Shown one piece after another: positions 24,574 through 33,694 of a stretch of 34,240 bases of DNA; the stretch's first letter is position 1; every line of letters begins with the position of its first letter. The stretch is from Pirellulales bacterium (lineage in GTDB: Bacteria > Planctomycetota > Planctomycetia > Pirellulales > UBA1268). The notes below the pieces were generated by a model that searched no databases, was not told the origin of the DNA, and saw only the letters and a program-made list of their open reading frames with translations. The stretch spans positions 1 through 34,240 of the forward strand of contig JAFMIU010000036.1 of NCBI GenBank assembly GCA_017853835.1, given 5' to 3'. The position numbers and the translations under genes were made by a program.

Positions 24574-25962
24574 TCACTTGCCGATGCAATGACGTGAGAA
24601 TATGCGATCGAGCAGATCCGTGCCGATCGCCGCCCCCGTGGCATCCCCGAGGGCCAGCGCCGCGGCACGAAGCCAATCGGCAATGATCGCTTCGTCGGCG
24701 ACGCCGACAGCTGCTCGCTCCACGGCGACAGCGGCCTCGCCCAACGCGGCGGATGCCTCAATCGCCGCAGCCCGCATCCGCACCGTCGCCGAGGTCGTCG
24801 GCGTGGGCACGTCGGCCACCCGCGCCTCGATTGCGGCGAGCAGTTCGGCGACTCCCGCTCCCGAGATGGCACAGGTGACGATCGCCCCATCGCCAGCGCC
24901 GTCCCTTGCCCGGTCGCTTCGGGTGACGACGTCGATCCGAGGAGTCGCGGGGCGCCCATCGGCCGGATGCGTCGAGCGATCGGCGCCGGCATCGCGGCAG
25001 GCCAGGATCACGTCGGCACGGGCGATCTCCACCTCGGATCGCGATCGGGCAGCCGCGGCCAGATCGCCCGCCCTTCCCTCGGCGTCATCGAGGCCGGCAA
25101 GATCGACGAGGAGCCAGCCGCGACCGGAGGCTGCGGTCATGCGGACCTCGACCCAGTCGAGCGTCGTGCCGGGCTCATCGGCAACGACCGACGACGAACT
25201 GCCGATCAACGCATTGAACAGGCTGCTCTTGCCGATGTTGGGACGTCCCGCGAGCACCACCCGCGGCACGTCGGAGGCGGCGGCATCACGATCACCAAGC
25301 GCGGCCACCACCGCAGCCACCTCCGCCTGGCGTTCCATGATGCGTCGTGCCACGTCGGCCCACGCCGGTGTGACCGGCACGCTGTCGGGTGTGGTCTCGT
25401 CCGCGAAGTCGATCGCCGCCTCGACGTCGGCGAGCAGGTCGAGCACCGTGCCACGGGTCAGCTCCAAGGCTCTGCCCGCCCCTCCGGCGAGCCGGTCGAG
25501 AGCGGCGCCGAGTTCCTCGGGCGAACGGGCATCGACAACCGCGAGCACGGCCTCAGCCTGCACGAGGTCGAGCCGTCCCGCCAGAAAGGCACGTAGCGTG
25601 AACTCGCCCCCCCGCGCGAGTCGCGCCCCACACCGGCATGCCTCCGCCACGACCGCATCGACGAGGGGCGCCGACGACGGCAGCTGCACTTCGGCGAGGG
25701 GACCACCGATCGGCCCACCGGGCCCGGGCCAGGCGAGCACGTCGACCGGCAGGGCCCCCCAGCCGTGCCCGAGGCCGGATCTGGCGAGAGTTCCCCGCAC
25801 GACCCTGGGCGATTCGCCCGGTCGAGGCCACCCCGGCTCGAGCGCCTCAACGAGTCGGGGCAGCAGGTCGAACAGCCCGTGGCCCGCCAGCCGCACGATC
25901 GCCCGCGCTCCCGGGCCGGGCACGGTGGCCGGCGCCACGATGAGTTCGTCGACCGCCCACAT
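24574..25962 (-). CDS. mnmE: tRNA modification GTPase MnmE, with divergent G domain
   Basis: 462 aa from ATG 25962, normal length. With MnmG the family modifies wobble U34 of certain tRNAs. The N-terminal tetrahydrofolate-binding domain is recognisable (VDELIVAPATVPGPGARAIV; GGEFTLRAFLAGRLDLVQAE). The G domain has G1 GRPNIGKSS (239-247) and G2 GTTLD (265-269; usually GTTRD). G3 is DLAG (287-290; usually DTAG) and G4 is TRSD (347-350; usually NKxD). The C-terminal CIGK with Cys459 is intact. The changed G4 suggests weaker guanine specificity. It follows yidC on the same strand, as in many bacteria, and is followed by the ALDH-like gene. Confidence 0.9.
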   Translation of the reverse strand: MWAVDELIVAPATVPGPGARAIVRLAGHGLFDLLPRLVEALEPGWPRPGESPRVVRGTLARSGLGHGWGALPVDVLAWPGPGGPIGGPLAEVQLPSSAPLVDAVVAEACRCGARLARGGEFTLRAFLAGRLDLVQAEAVLAVVDARSPEELGAALDRLAGGAGRALELTRGTVLDLLADVEAAIDFADETTPDSVPVTPAWADVARRIMERQAEVAAVVAALGDRDAAASDVPRVVLAGRPNIGKSSLFNALIGSSSSVVADEPGTTLDWVEVRMTAASGRGWLLVDLAGLDDAEGRAGDLAAAARSRSEVEIARADVILACRDAGADRSTHPADGRPATPRIDVVTRSDRARDGAGDGAIVTCAISGAGVAELLAAIEARVADVPTPTTSATVRMRAAAIEASAALGEAAVAVERAAVGVADEAIIADWLRAAALALGDATGAAIGTDLLDRIFSRHCIGK

Positions 25963-26029
25963 GCACCACCAGCCCTCGCCATGACTCCACCCCGGGCGTG
26001 TCGTGCCCGGCATGGCCCAACGAACCGCC

Positions 26030-28321
26030 TTACTTCTTCTTCCGTGCCTGACGCTTCTCGCGGGCGGCCGCAGCGGCCCCGTTCGACGAGGCCTTCCCGA
26101 CGGGCGCGAAGGCCGCATCCACCACGGTGGTGCCACCGGCCTTCGCCGGAAGCGTCTTCGGCATCCAGAGCCGCTCGGCGATGCCCCACAGGCTCGACGT
26201 GATGAAGTAGAGGCACAGACCGCACGGCACCTTGAAAAACATGAGGGCCATGAACCACATCATGTAGTTCATCACCTGCTGCTGCACCTTCTGCTGCTCG
26301 TCGGCCGGCGGGGGCATGAACAGCTTCTGCTGCCACAGGAAGAGACCGATCGTGATCAGCGGGAAGATGTTGAGAAACGGTCCAAGCCAGCCCTCGGGTG
26401 ACGTGAGGAACGGGGGCAGATAGGCCGACCAGTTCCAAAACATGTCGGGCGCCGCGAGATTGGAGCACCAACGGATCATCGGCGAGAAGAGCGGAGCCTG
26501 GCGGAGTTCGACATCGGTGGCGAGGGAGCGATAAAGCCCCATGAAGATCGGAAGCTGGATGAACACGAGCAGGCACCCGCCCATCGGGTTGTAGTTGTGC
26601 TTCTTCCAAAGCTCCTGCGTCGCCTGCGTGCGCTTCGCCGGATCGTCGGCATACTTCTCATTGATCACCTTCATCTCGGGCTGCAGCTCCTGCATCTTCT
26701 GCGAGGAGAGCGCCTGCTTGCGGCTCACGGGAAACATCGCTCCGCGAACGATCACCGTGAGGAGCAGGATGGCGATGCCGTAGTTGCCGATCACCGCGTG
26801 GATCGCATGCAGGATGGCGATCATCGGACGGGCCACCCAGCCAAACCAGCCGTAGTAGACGAGGTCGTCCATGCCCGACCCGGCGGCTCCGTATCGGGCG
26901 AGAAGTTCCGGCCGCTTCGGCCCCGCAAAAATCCGGTAACGATGGGCGACCGTGCCGCCATTCGGCACGACGATGTCCTGCGACACGAGCCTGCTGGTGA
27001 CGTCGACGAGTTTCTTCCGGGCCGCCGGAGGCTGGCCCACCGCCAGCGGACGCACCTCGGCGAGGGACGGTGCATCGGTGACGCCGGGGCCCGCCTGCAC
27101 GGGGATGACGGCCGACGCGAAGTAGAGGGCATCGACGCCAGCGAAGGACAATGGCGTTCCCGGAGCGATCACCGATGACGGATGGTCGAGTTTGCCATCG
27201 GCCACCTTGAGGCCGCTGGTGATCACGCCCGGCTTTCCGACGAATCGGACGGCGACATCGCGCACCGCGAGCGATCCCCAATCCCGCGACACCCGCTGGG
27301 TGTACCACCAGCCTTCGGTCGGAAGGCCCGTCGGACCGTCGAGGGCATAGGTGAGCGTGGCGTCTTGGCCGGCCCCGCGCAGCTCGATCAGGAGCTCGAG
27401 GGAGTAGCCTGCTTCGTCGTCGGAAGCGAGACGATACTCCTTCACCACGGTCAGGCCCCCGGCCAGCGTGCGGGCGAATCGCACCCGCGAGGCATCGCCG
27501 GTTTCCTCGATCGTCCAGTCGACGTCGGCAAGTTCGAGGCCTGGAATCTCCGCCAGCAGGTCGGCAGGGCGGCGACGACCATCCTTCGATTCGATCGACA
27601 CCCGGAACGACAACGGGTCGTGGGGCGAGTCATCGGGATCGTCCACCGGTGCCGAGCGGTATTCAGGCCGCACCACTTCCAGAGGACGGCGGTCGGTGAT
27701 CGCCTCCACGGCGACCGTCTGGTCCCCGCGACGAACCTTCAGCATCATCTTCTGACGCGGCCTCATGCCGGCGAGAAGACTTCGAAAGCCCGCCGCATCC
27801 GCCACGGGCTCGTCATCCACGGCGACGATCACGTCCGCTGCCCGCAGCCCGGCCCGGGCGGCTGGCGTGCCTGGTCCGACCACTCCCACACGGCACCCGT
27901 CCGAGACCGATTCCAGGGCGAGGTGGCCGAGGTAGGCCGAACGATCGTCCTGATCGTGGAACTTCTCGTCGGCAAGTTCGATGCGTTCCACCGTGGCTCC
28001 CCGACTCGTCAGCGTGACGAGCATGCGGGAGGACGATGGATCGAGGGAGCCGAGCGTGCGTCGCAGGCGAGGAGCCGCCCCATCCTCAACCGCCGAGGCT
28101 GCCGACGGCTCCGCGGGTGCCGCTTCCGCGATCACCGGCTCCGAGGACGCAGGCCCGGGAGCCGCTTCCGGCACCGCCGGCGTCTCGGCCGTCGCCACAT
28201 CGGTCACGGCCGCTTCCTGCTTCTCACGCGGCGGCTGGGGAAAAAGCCACGTCTGAAGGGCTTGGCTGGCGAGAATGATGGCCAGCGACACGACGAAAAA
28301 CTGGATGTAGCGGCGATCCAA
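26030..28321 (-). CDS. yidC: Membrane protein insertase YidC with a PDZ domain in its periplasmic region
   Basis: 763 aa versus ~550 in E. coli. The N-terminal helix (residues 6-27) is followed by an Ala/Pro/Glu-rich linker (30-85). The periplasmic P1 region then contains an inserted PDZ-like domain (about 135-210): GPGTPAARAGLRAADVIVAV plus VDDEPVADAAGFRSLLAG, as in HtrA-type proteases. P1 beta-sandwich sequence continues to ~470. The conserved insertase core has VGNYGIAILLLTVIVRGAMF with the groove Arg at R526 and NPMGGCLLVFIQLPIFMGLY, then four more hydrophobic helices. The C-terminus is Lys/Arg-rich (AREKRQARKKK), as in ribosome-contacting YidC tails. It inserts and folds inner-membrane proteins. 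It is cotranscribed with the phosphoesterase and mnmE. Confidence 0.95.
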   Translation of the reverse strand: MDRRYIQFFVVSLAIILASQALQTWLFPQPPREKQEAAVTDVATAETPAVPEAAPGPASSEPVIAEAAPAEPSAASAVEDGAAPRLRRTLGSLDPSSSRMLVTLTSRGATVERIELADEKFHDQDDRSAYLGHLALESVSDGCRVGVVGPGTPAARAGLRAADVIVAVDDEPVADAAGFRSLLAGMRPRQKMMLKVRRGDQTVAVEAITDRRPLEVVRPEYRSAPVDDPDDSPHDPLSFRVSIESKDGRRRPADLLAEIPGLELADVDWTIEETGDASRVRFARTLAGGLTVVKEYRLASDDEAGYSLELLIELRGAGQDATLTYALDGPTGLPTEGWWYTQRVSRDWGSLAVRDVAVRFVGKPGVITSGLKVADGKLDHPSSVIAPGTPLSFAGVDALYFASAVIPVQAGPGVTDAPSLAEVRPLAVGQPPAARKKLVDVTSRLVSQDIVVPNGGTVAHRYRIFAGPKRPELLARYGAAGSGMDDLVYYGWFGWVARPMIAILHAIHAVIGNYGIAILLLTVIVRGAMFPVSRKQALSSQKMQELQPEMKVINEKYADDPAKRTQATQELWKKHNYNPMGGCLLVFIQLPIFMGLYRSLATDVELRQAPLFSPMIRWCSNLAAPDMFWNWSAYLPPFLTSPEGWLGPFLNIFPLITIGLFLWQQKLFMPPPADEQQKVQQQVMNYMMWFMALMFFKVPCGLCLYFITSSLWGIAERLWMPKTLPAKAGGTTVVDAAFAPVGKASSNGAAAAAREKRQARKKK

Positions 28322-28374
28322 AGCGGGCGTCTCTCGGAGGGGGGCGAAGGGAAGCGGAACGAACGGGAGGGAGG

Positions 28375-29145
28375 TCAGCGTCCCTGCCCAAGGCGATCGC
28401 CGAGGAAGTTGTCGAGGTCGGCGATGGCATGAATCTTCTGGCAGGTCTTCTCGAAGGGGTAGGCGATCCGACGAAACCGCACGCGGCGATCATCTTCGAG
28501 CACGACGTAACAGGCCCGGGCATCGTTGTCTCGGGGCTGCCCCACCGAGCCAACATTGACCATCGCCTTCCCGGAGGGCAGGTCGATCGCAACCTCCGTC
28601 TCTCGGGCCGGCACGCTGGGGGAAAGGAACTCCGGCGACGTCGTGAACATCCCCGGAATGTGCGTGTGGCCCTGGAAGCAGTACCGTCCCACGAGTTCGA
28701 AGATGTGCTCCATCTTCAGGGGATTGTAGATGTCTTCCGGAAAGACATATTCGTCGAGGGGACGGCGGGCCGATCCGTGCACGAAGAGGAGGTCGCCTTC
28801 GGTATGGGTGCGGGGGAGTTCGCCAATGAAGTCCATGAGGGGGTCGTTGGCGTTGCGGGGCATGCGGTCGTGCATTTCAAGCTGGTGCCGCGTCCAGCGG
28901 ATGGCCCGCTCCGCCCCTGAGTTGAACCCATCGGGATCGAACAGCGCCCCCTGATCATGGTTGCCGAGAATCACGACGCGGCACCGCTCACGGATGTGCT
29001 TGACGCATTCGCACGGGTTTGGCCCGTAGCCAACCACGTCGCCAAGGCAGATCACGGCATCGACCTTTTCGCGGTCGATATCCTCCAGAACCGCCTCGAG
29101 CGCCTCGAGGTTTCCATGGACGTCGCTGATGATGGCCCGCTTCAC
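28375..29145 (-). CDS. Metallophosphoesterase (YfcE/MJ0936-like, calcineurin fold)
   Basis: 256 aa from GTG 29145, preferred because GGGAG lies five bases upstream; GTG 29151 and TTG 29157 are alternatives. Metallophosphoesterase motifs: [11 protein letters not shown] (DxH), [12 protein letters not shown] (GDxxGYGP), ILGNHDQGA (GNHD), [10 protein letters not shown] and [10 protein letters not shown] (GHTH). All dinuclear metal ligands are present, so it should hydrolyse phosphomonoesters or phosphodiesters; the substrate is unknown. Related planctomycete proteins are annotated as serine/threonine-phosphatase-like. It is the first gene of the block running through yidC and mnmE, 53 bases before yidC, with its own promoter. 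Confidence 0.92.
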   Translation of the reverse strand: MKRAIISDVHGNLEALEAVLEDIDREKVDAVICLGDVVGYGPNPCECVKHIRERCRVVILGNHDQGALFDPDGFNSGAERAIRWTRHQLEMHDRMPRNANDPLMDFIGELPRTHTEGDLLFVHGSARRPLDEYVFPEDIYNPLKMEHIFELVGRYCFQGHTHIPGMFTTSPEFLSPSVPARETEVAIDLPSGKAMVNVGSVGQPRDNDARACYVVLEDDRRVRFRRIAYPFEKTCQKIHAIADLDNFLGDRLGQGR

Positions 29146-29196
29146 GTACACTCCCAACCGCGGGCGGCGAATTCCGGCTGCATTCCGCGAAAAATG

Positions 29197-29225
29197 AGCG
29201 TACGCCCCCTCTCCGGCACGGTCAA
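29197..29225 (-). promoter_or_regulatory. Promoter candidate for the phosphoesterase-yidC-mnmE block
   Basis: Minus strand: -35 TTGACC (29220-29225), 17 bp spacer, -10 TACGCT (29197-29202), about 50 bases before GTG 29145. It is nearly identical to the TTGACC-17-TACGTT element before the acetyltransferase gene, which supports both. Confidence 0.55.
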
Positions 29226-29256
29226 GGACGCACCGGCCTCACCGCCGGCCAAACCC

Positions 29257-29982
29257 ATGCACATCCTCGCCATCGACACCAGCCTCGGTCAGGGCTCCGT
29301 GGCCGCCGCCGACCCCGCTGGAACCTCCGAACGACCACTTGGTCCGGCTGGCGACCACGCCCGCGTGCTCACCGAGGCGATGGCCGAACTGGCCGCCCGT
29401 CGAGGCTGGTCCACCCCAACGTCCCCTTTTGGAGAGTTCGGCTATGGCCACGGCGATGTGGTGGCGGTGGTACGAGGCCCGGGATCCTTCACCGGGCTGC
29501 GGGTTGGGGTGACCACCGCCAAGGCCTTGGCCTGGACGACCGGCGCGAGGCTCGTGGGCGTGTCGGGCTTCGACGTGATCGCCCGCACGACGGCGCGACT
29601 CACCGGCTGGCAGCGTCCCCTCGCCATCGCCTACGACGCCGGACGCGGGGAGGTCTATTCCACGATCGCCACCCCTGATCTCGCGTCGCCTGGAGGATGG
29701 TCGCTTGCGCCGTCGTCGCTCCTCGTCGGATCCGACTGGATCGCATCGTTGCCGCAGGGCGCAGCGGTGAGCGGCCCGGCACTCACCGCCCTGGGAACGC
29801 TTGCGTCGGCGCGCGGAGATCTGCAGATCGCACCAACGGAGGCCTGGCTGCCGTCGGCGGCCGAAGTGGCCACCATGGCGGCCGCCTATGCCATCGCCGG
29901 CCGGTGCGATGATCCCGCCACGCTCGTGCCAGAATACCTTCGGCCGAGCTACGCCGAAGAGACCCGCAAGCCCGTTCCCTAA
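29257..29982 (+). CDS. tsaB: tRNA threonylcarbamoyladenosine biosynthesis protein TsaB
   Basis: 241 aa from ATG 29257 (MHILAIDTSLGQGSVAAAD, the canonical N-terminus). An in-frame ATG at 29194 would add 21 residues but overlaps the divergent promoter. TsaB is an ASKHA-fold partner of TsaD in making t6A37 on ANN-decoding tRNAs. Key motifs: AIDTS, DHARVLTEAM, VVRGPGSFTGLRVGVTTAKAL (the hallmark) and GRGEVYST. The C-terminus reaches VPEYLRPSYAEETRKP, typical of the family. No TsaD, TsaC or TsaE is encoded nearby. It lies between the divergent phosphoesterase gene and pyc. Confidence 0.95.
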   Translation: MHILAIDTSLGQGSVAAADPAGTSERPLGPAGDHARVLTEAMAELAARRGWSTPTSPFGEFGYGHGDVVAVVRGPGSFTGLRVGVTTAKALAWTTGARLVGVSGFDVIARTTARLTGWQRPLAIAYDAGRGEVYSTIATPDLASPGGWSLAPSSLLVGSDWIASLPQGAAVSGPALTALGTLASARGDLQIAPTEAWLPSAAEVATMAAAYAIAGRCDDPATLVPEYLRPSYAEETRKPVP

Positions 29983-29987
29983 AGGCT

Positions 29988-30008
29988 GGCCGCACAGAAC
30001 GGGCGGCC
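29988..30008 (+). terminator. Candidate terminator hairpin between tsaB and pyc
   Basis: GGCCGC (29988-29993) and GCGGCC (30003-30008) with a nine-base loop, five bases after the tsaB stop. There is no T-run. A TACATT at 30034-30039 may be a weak -10 for pyc. Confidence 0.35.
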
Positions 30009-30101
30009 CCGTGCCGAGGCCGGATTCTGCCGGTACATTGGTGCCCGCGGGCGGGATTCCCGGTCAGTCCCCCCGAAGGCTCCCTGTCTCCGAGATCATT
30101 C

Positions 30102-33100
30102 ATGCGGCCCATCACCAAACTCCTCGTTGCCAACCGCAGCGAGATCGCCATCCGGATCTTTCGCTCGGCCCACGAACTCGGGATCCGCACCGTCGCGATC
30201 TACGCCCACGAAGACCGCTTCGCCCTCCACCGTTTCAAGGCGGATGAGGCCTATCTGATCGGGAAACCAGGCGAGCCCATCCGGTCGTATCTCGATATCG
30301 AGGGAATCGTCGCGCTGGCGAAGGAACAGGGGGTCGATGGCATCCATCCGGGCTACGGCTTCCTCTCGGAGAATCCCGACTTCGCGGCCGCCTGCGCCAA
30401 GGCCGGCATCACGTTCGTGGGGCCCCGCGTTGAACTCCTCCGCACACTGGGAGACAAGACCGCCGCCCGCGACCTCGCCCACCGCGCGGGGGTGCCGATC
30501 CTCGCCGGCAGCCCCAAGCCCGTGGCCAGCCACGCCGAAGCCCTCGCGATCGCGAACGAACTCGGATGGCCGGTGATGCTGAAGGCCGCCCACGGAGGCG
30601 GCGGTCGCGGCATGCGGGTGGTGCGAGGCGAGGACGAACTCGCCGTGGCGCTCGAGAGCGCCCAGCGTGAGAGCAAGACGGCGTTCGGATCGGCCGCCGT
30701 CTTCGTTGAAAAGTTCATCCAACGGGCCCGTCACATCGAGGTGCAGCTGCTGGGCGACCACCACGGCAACCTCGTCCATCTCTTTGAACGCGACTGCTCG
30801 GTGCAACGCCGGCATCAGAAGGTGGTCGAACTCGCCCCCGCTCCCAACCTCGACCAGAAAACCCGGGAGGGGATCTGGGAGGCGGCGCTCGCCATCGGCA
30901 GGACGGCCCGCTACGAGAATGCAGGCACGGTCGAGTTTCTCGTCGATGCCGACACCGGACGTTTCTATTTCATCGAGGTGAATCCCCGCATCCAGGTGGA
31001 GCACACCGTCACGGAGGAGATCACCGGCATCGACATCGTGCGTCGGCAGCTCCTCGTGGCCCAGGGGCACGCCCTCTCGGATGCGGCGGTGGGCCTCGGC
31101 GACCAGAAGGCCATCCGTTCGATGGGGGCCGCGATCCAGTGCCGTGTCACCACCGAAGATCCCGACAATCGCTTCCTACCCGACTACGGCCGAATCACGG
31201 CCTACCGGTCGGCGAGCGGCATGGGCATCCGCCTTGACGCCGGCACCGCCTTCTCGGGGGCCGTGGTCACGCCCTATTTCGACTCGCTGCTGGTGAAAGT
31301 CTCGGCCCGAGGCCTCACCCACCAGGAGGCGGCCGGCCACATCGAGCGATGCCTCGAGGAGTTTCGCATCCGTGGGGTGAAGACGAACATCCCGTTTCTG
31401 ATCAACCTCGTCACACACCCCGAGTTTCTCGCCGGCAACTGCACCACGCGATTCATCGACGAGACGACCTCGCTCTTCGACTTCCCCCTGCGTCGTGACC
31501 GTGCCACGAAGGTGCTCGAGTATCTCGGCGACGTGATCGTCAACGGCAATCCGCTCGTGAAGGGCCGCCCCTCGGCGGCGCGGCGCGAGCCGGCGCCGAA
31601 GCCGTCGTTCGATGCCTACGCCGCCCCCCCGGAAGGCACCCGCAACACGCTCCTCGCACTCGGCCCTGTGAAGTTTGCCGCGTGGGTGCGGAAGCAGAAG
31701 CGGCTGCTGATCACCGACACGACGATGCGCGATGCCCACCAGTCGCTGCTTGCCACGCGGATGCGCACCCACGACATGCTCGCCATCGCCGATGCCTACG
31801 CCAGGCTCGGCTCCGGCTTCTTTTCGCTGGAGATGTGGGGGGGTGCCACGTTCGACACCTCGATGCGGTTTCTCAAGGAATGCCCGTGGGAAAGGCTCCT
31901 GCAGCTCCGCGAGAAGATCCCGAACGTGCTCTTCCAGATGCTGCTCCGTGCGAGCAACGCGGTGGGCTACACCAACTACCCCGACAACGTGGTGCAGGCG
32001 TTCGTCAAGGAATCGGCCGCCTCGGGAATCGACGTGTTTCGCGTCTTCGATCCGCTCAACTGGGTTCCCAACATGCGGGTGGCGATCGACGCCGTGGTGG
32101 AGAGCGGCGCGATCTGCGAAGCGGCCGTCTGCTACACCGGCGACGTTCTCGATCCGCGTCGCACGAAATACGCCCTCGACTACTACGTGAAGCTCGCCAA
32201 GGAGCTTGAGAAGGCCGGCGCCCACATGCTCGCCATCAAAGACATGGCCGGCCTCTGCAAGCCCTTCGCGGCGGGCACGCTCGTCAAGGCGCTCCACGAC
32301 GAAGTGGGCATCCCGATCCACTTTCACACGCACGACACCTCCGGGGCGCAGGTGGCCTCCGCCCTGGAGGCCGCCCGCAACGGTGCGAGCGTGGTCGACG
32401 CCGCGTTTGCCGCGTTTGCCGGCCTCACGAGCCAGCCCAGCCTCAACGCACTCGTCGAGGCCGCCCGTCACACACCGCTCGACACCGGTCTCGACCCCGA
32501 ACCGCTCCGGCACCTGTCGCACTACTGGGCCGCCGTGCGCGACCACTACACCGCGTTCGAGTGCGGCATGAAGGCCCCCGACCCCGATCTCTACCTCCAC
32601 GAGATGCCGGGCGGGCAGTTCACGAACCTGCTCGAACAGGCCAAGGCCCTCGGGCTCGGCGATCGCTGGGAGGAGGTCTGCCGGGCATATGCCGACGTCA
32701 ATCAGCTCGTCGGCGACATCGTGAAGGTCACTCCCACGAGCAAGTCGGTCGGCGACCTGGCGCTCCTTCTGGTCACCAACAACCTTCATGCCTCGGACCT
32801 GCTCACCGACTCCCGCGAACTCGCCTTCCCCGAGTCGGTGATCGACCTCGTCTCGGGCCGCATGGGGCAGCCTCCTGGGGGCTTTCCACCCGAGGTCGTC
32901 AAGCGGATCGTGCGCGGCGGTGACGTGGTTACGGGCCGCCCAGGCGACTCCCTCCCACCCGCCGACCTTGCTGCCGCGGAGCAGAAGGTGGCGGAACTCG
33001 TCGGCCGATCGGCGTCGCCCCGGGAAGTGCTCTCGTGGCTTCTCTATCCGCGGGTCTTCCAGGATTTCGCCACGCATCGCGCCAAGCACGGTGATGTGAG

Positions 33101-33551
33101 CGTGCTCCCGACTCCGGCCTTCCTCGAGGGTCCCAAGCCGGGCGAGGAACTCGCCGTCGACATCGAACCAGGCAAAACCCTCCTCATCCGGCTTCTGACC
33201 GTCGGCGAACCCCATGCTGACGGCACCCGCACGGTGTTCTTCGAACTCAACGGCCAGCCACGGAGCGTGACGATCGCCGACCGATCGATGGAGACGAAGG
33301 TGCAGCGTCGACCGAAGGCTGCGATCGGCGACGCCCGCGAGGTGGGCGCTCCGATGCCGGGGTTGATCGTCACCGTGGCGGTGAAGCCGGGCGACGTCGT
33401 GAAGAAGGGGCAGAAACTCCTCTCGCTCGAGGCGATGAAAATGGAGACGACCGTCTACGCCGAACGCGACGGCCGCCTCGCCGAGGTGCTCGTGTCACCG
33501 GGCACGCCGGTGGAGGGCGGGGAGCTTGTTGCACGTTACGCTGACGCGTAA
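30102..33551 (+). CDS. pyc: Pyruvate carboxylase
   Basis: 1149 aa, the normal length of single-chain enzymes. It carboxylates pyruvate to oxaloacetate. Biotin carboxylase domain, about residues 1-455: LLVANRSEIAIRIFRSA, HPGYGFLSEN, ATP-grasp loop HGGGGRGMRVV and EVNPRIQVEHTVTEE. Carboxyltransferase domain from ~536: LLITDTTMRDAHQSLLATRM, the carboxylated Lys K713 (AIKDMAGL) and metal ligands H742 and H744 (HFHTHDTSG). PYC/OADA linker region follows, then a biotinyl domain with EAMKMET and biotin-Lys K1113. The order BC-CT-BCCP is typical. No clear Shine-Dalgarno precedes the ATG. The stop codon is embedded in an inverted repeat and the last 18 coding bases recur downstream. Confidence 0.97.
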   Translation: MRPITKLLVANRSEIAIRIFRSAHELGIRTVAIYAHEDRFALHRFKADEAYLIGKPGEPIRSYLDIEGIVALAKEQGVDGIHPGYGFLSENPDFAAACAKAGITFVGPRVELLRTLGDKTAARDLAHRAGVPILAGSPKPVASHAEALAIANELGWPVMLKAAHGGGGRGMRVVRGEDELAVALESAQRESKTAFGSAAVFVEKFIQRARHIEVQLLGDHHGNLVHLFERDCSVQRRHQKVVELAPAPNLDQKTREGIWEAALAIGRTARYENAGTVEFLVDADTGRFYFIEVNPRIQVEHTVTEEITGIDIVRRQLLVAQGHALSDAAVGLGDQKAIRSMGAAIQCRVTTEDPDNRFLPDYGRITAYRSASGMGIRLDAGTAFSGAVVTPYFDSLLVKVSARGLTHQEAAGHIERCLEEFRIRGVKTNIPFLINLVTHPEFLAGNCTTRFIDETTSLFDFPLRRDRATKVLEYLGDVIVNGNPLVKGRPSAARREPAPKPSFDAYAAPPEGTRNTLLALGPVKFAAWVRKQKRLLITDTTMRDAHQSLLATRMRTHDMLAIADAYARLGSGFFSLEMWGGATFDTSMRFLKECPWERLLQLREKIPNVLFQMLLRASNAVGYTNYPDNVVQAFVKESAASGIDVFRVFDPLNWVPNMRVAIDAVVESGAICEAAVCYTGDVLDPRRTKYALDYYVKLAKELEKAGAHMLAIKDMAGLCKPFAAGTLVKALHDEVGIPIHFHTHDTSGAQVASALEAARNGASVVDAAFAAFAGLTSQPSLNALVEAARHTPLDTGLDPEPLRHLSHYWAAVRDHYTAFECGMKAPDPDLYLHEMPGGQFTNLLEQAKALGLGDRWEEVCRAYADVNQLVGDIVKVTPTSKSVGDLALLLVTNNLHASDLLTDSRELAFPESVIDLVSGRMGQPPGGFPPEVVKRIVRGGDVVTGRPGDSLPPADLAAAEQKVAELVGRSASPREVLSWLLYPRVFQDFATHRAKHGDVSVLPTPAFLEGPKPGEELAVDIEPGKTLLIRLLTVGEPHADGTRTVFFELNGQPRSVTIADRSMETKVQRRPKAAIGDAREVGAPMPGLIVTVAVKPGDVVKKGQKLLSLEAMKMETTVYAERDGRLAEVLVSPGTPVEGGELVARYADA

Positions 33552-33553
33552 CG
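33534..33553. repeat. Inverted repeat spanning the pyc stop codon
   Basis: CGTTACGC (33534-33541) and GCGTAACG (33546-33553) are perfect 8-base arms around TGAC; the TAA stop lies in the right arm. The 18-mer GCACGTTACGCTGACGCG at 33531-33548 recurs at 33653-33670 exactly and at 33836-33853 with one change, but there the right arm is absent. It may terminate transcription or be the boundary of the repeat cluster. Confidence 0.7.
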
Positions 33554-33694
33554 GCACGGCTGCAACGCCATCCATGGCCGTTGCAGCCTCACGCAGCCGC
33601 GGGCACAGCCAAGGTGTGCCAGGGCTGCGATCCCGGTCATCCAGACCGGATAGCACGTTACGCTGACGCGCCCGCTGAACCGCTGAGCGAGCCG
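33553..33694. repeat. 142-base direct repeat, copy 1
   Basis: Matches 33736-33877 at 140 of 142 positions (differences at 33649 and 33659), offset 183. Internal hairpins: GGCTGCAACG/CGTTGCAGCC (33558-33567 with 33579-33588, 11-base loop), GCAGC..GGCACA/TGTGCC..GCTGC (33593-33628) and CCGGTC/GACCGG (33633-33649). It ends inside the left arm of another hairpin (33682-33712). Confidence 0.9.

Noticed and set aside
31176..33215. 679-codon minus-strand open frame inside pyc
   Set aside because: Shadow of the highly conserved pyruvate carboxylase gene; the GC-rich codon bias keeps the antisense frame open. No family resemblance.
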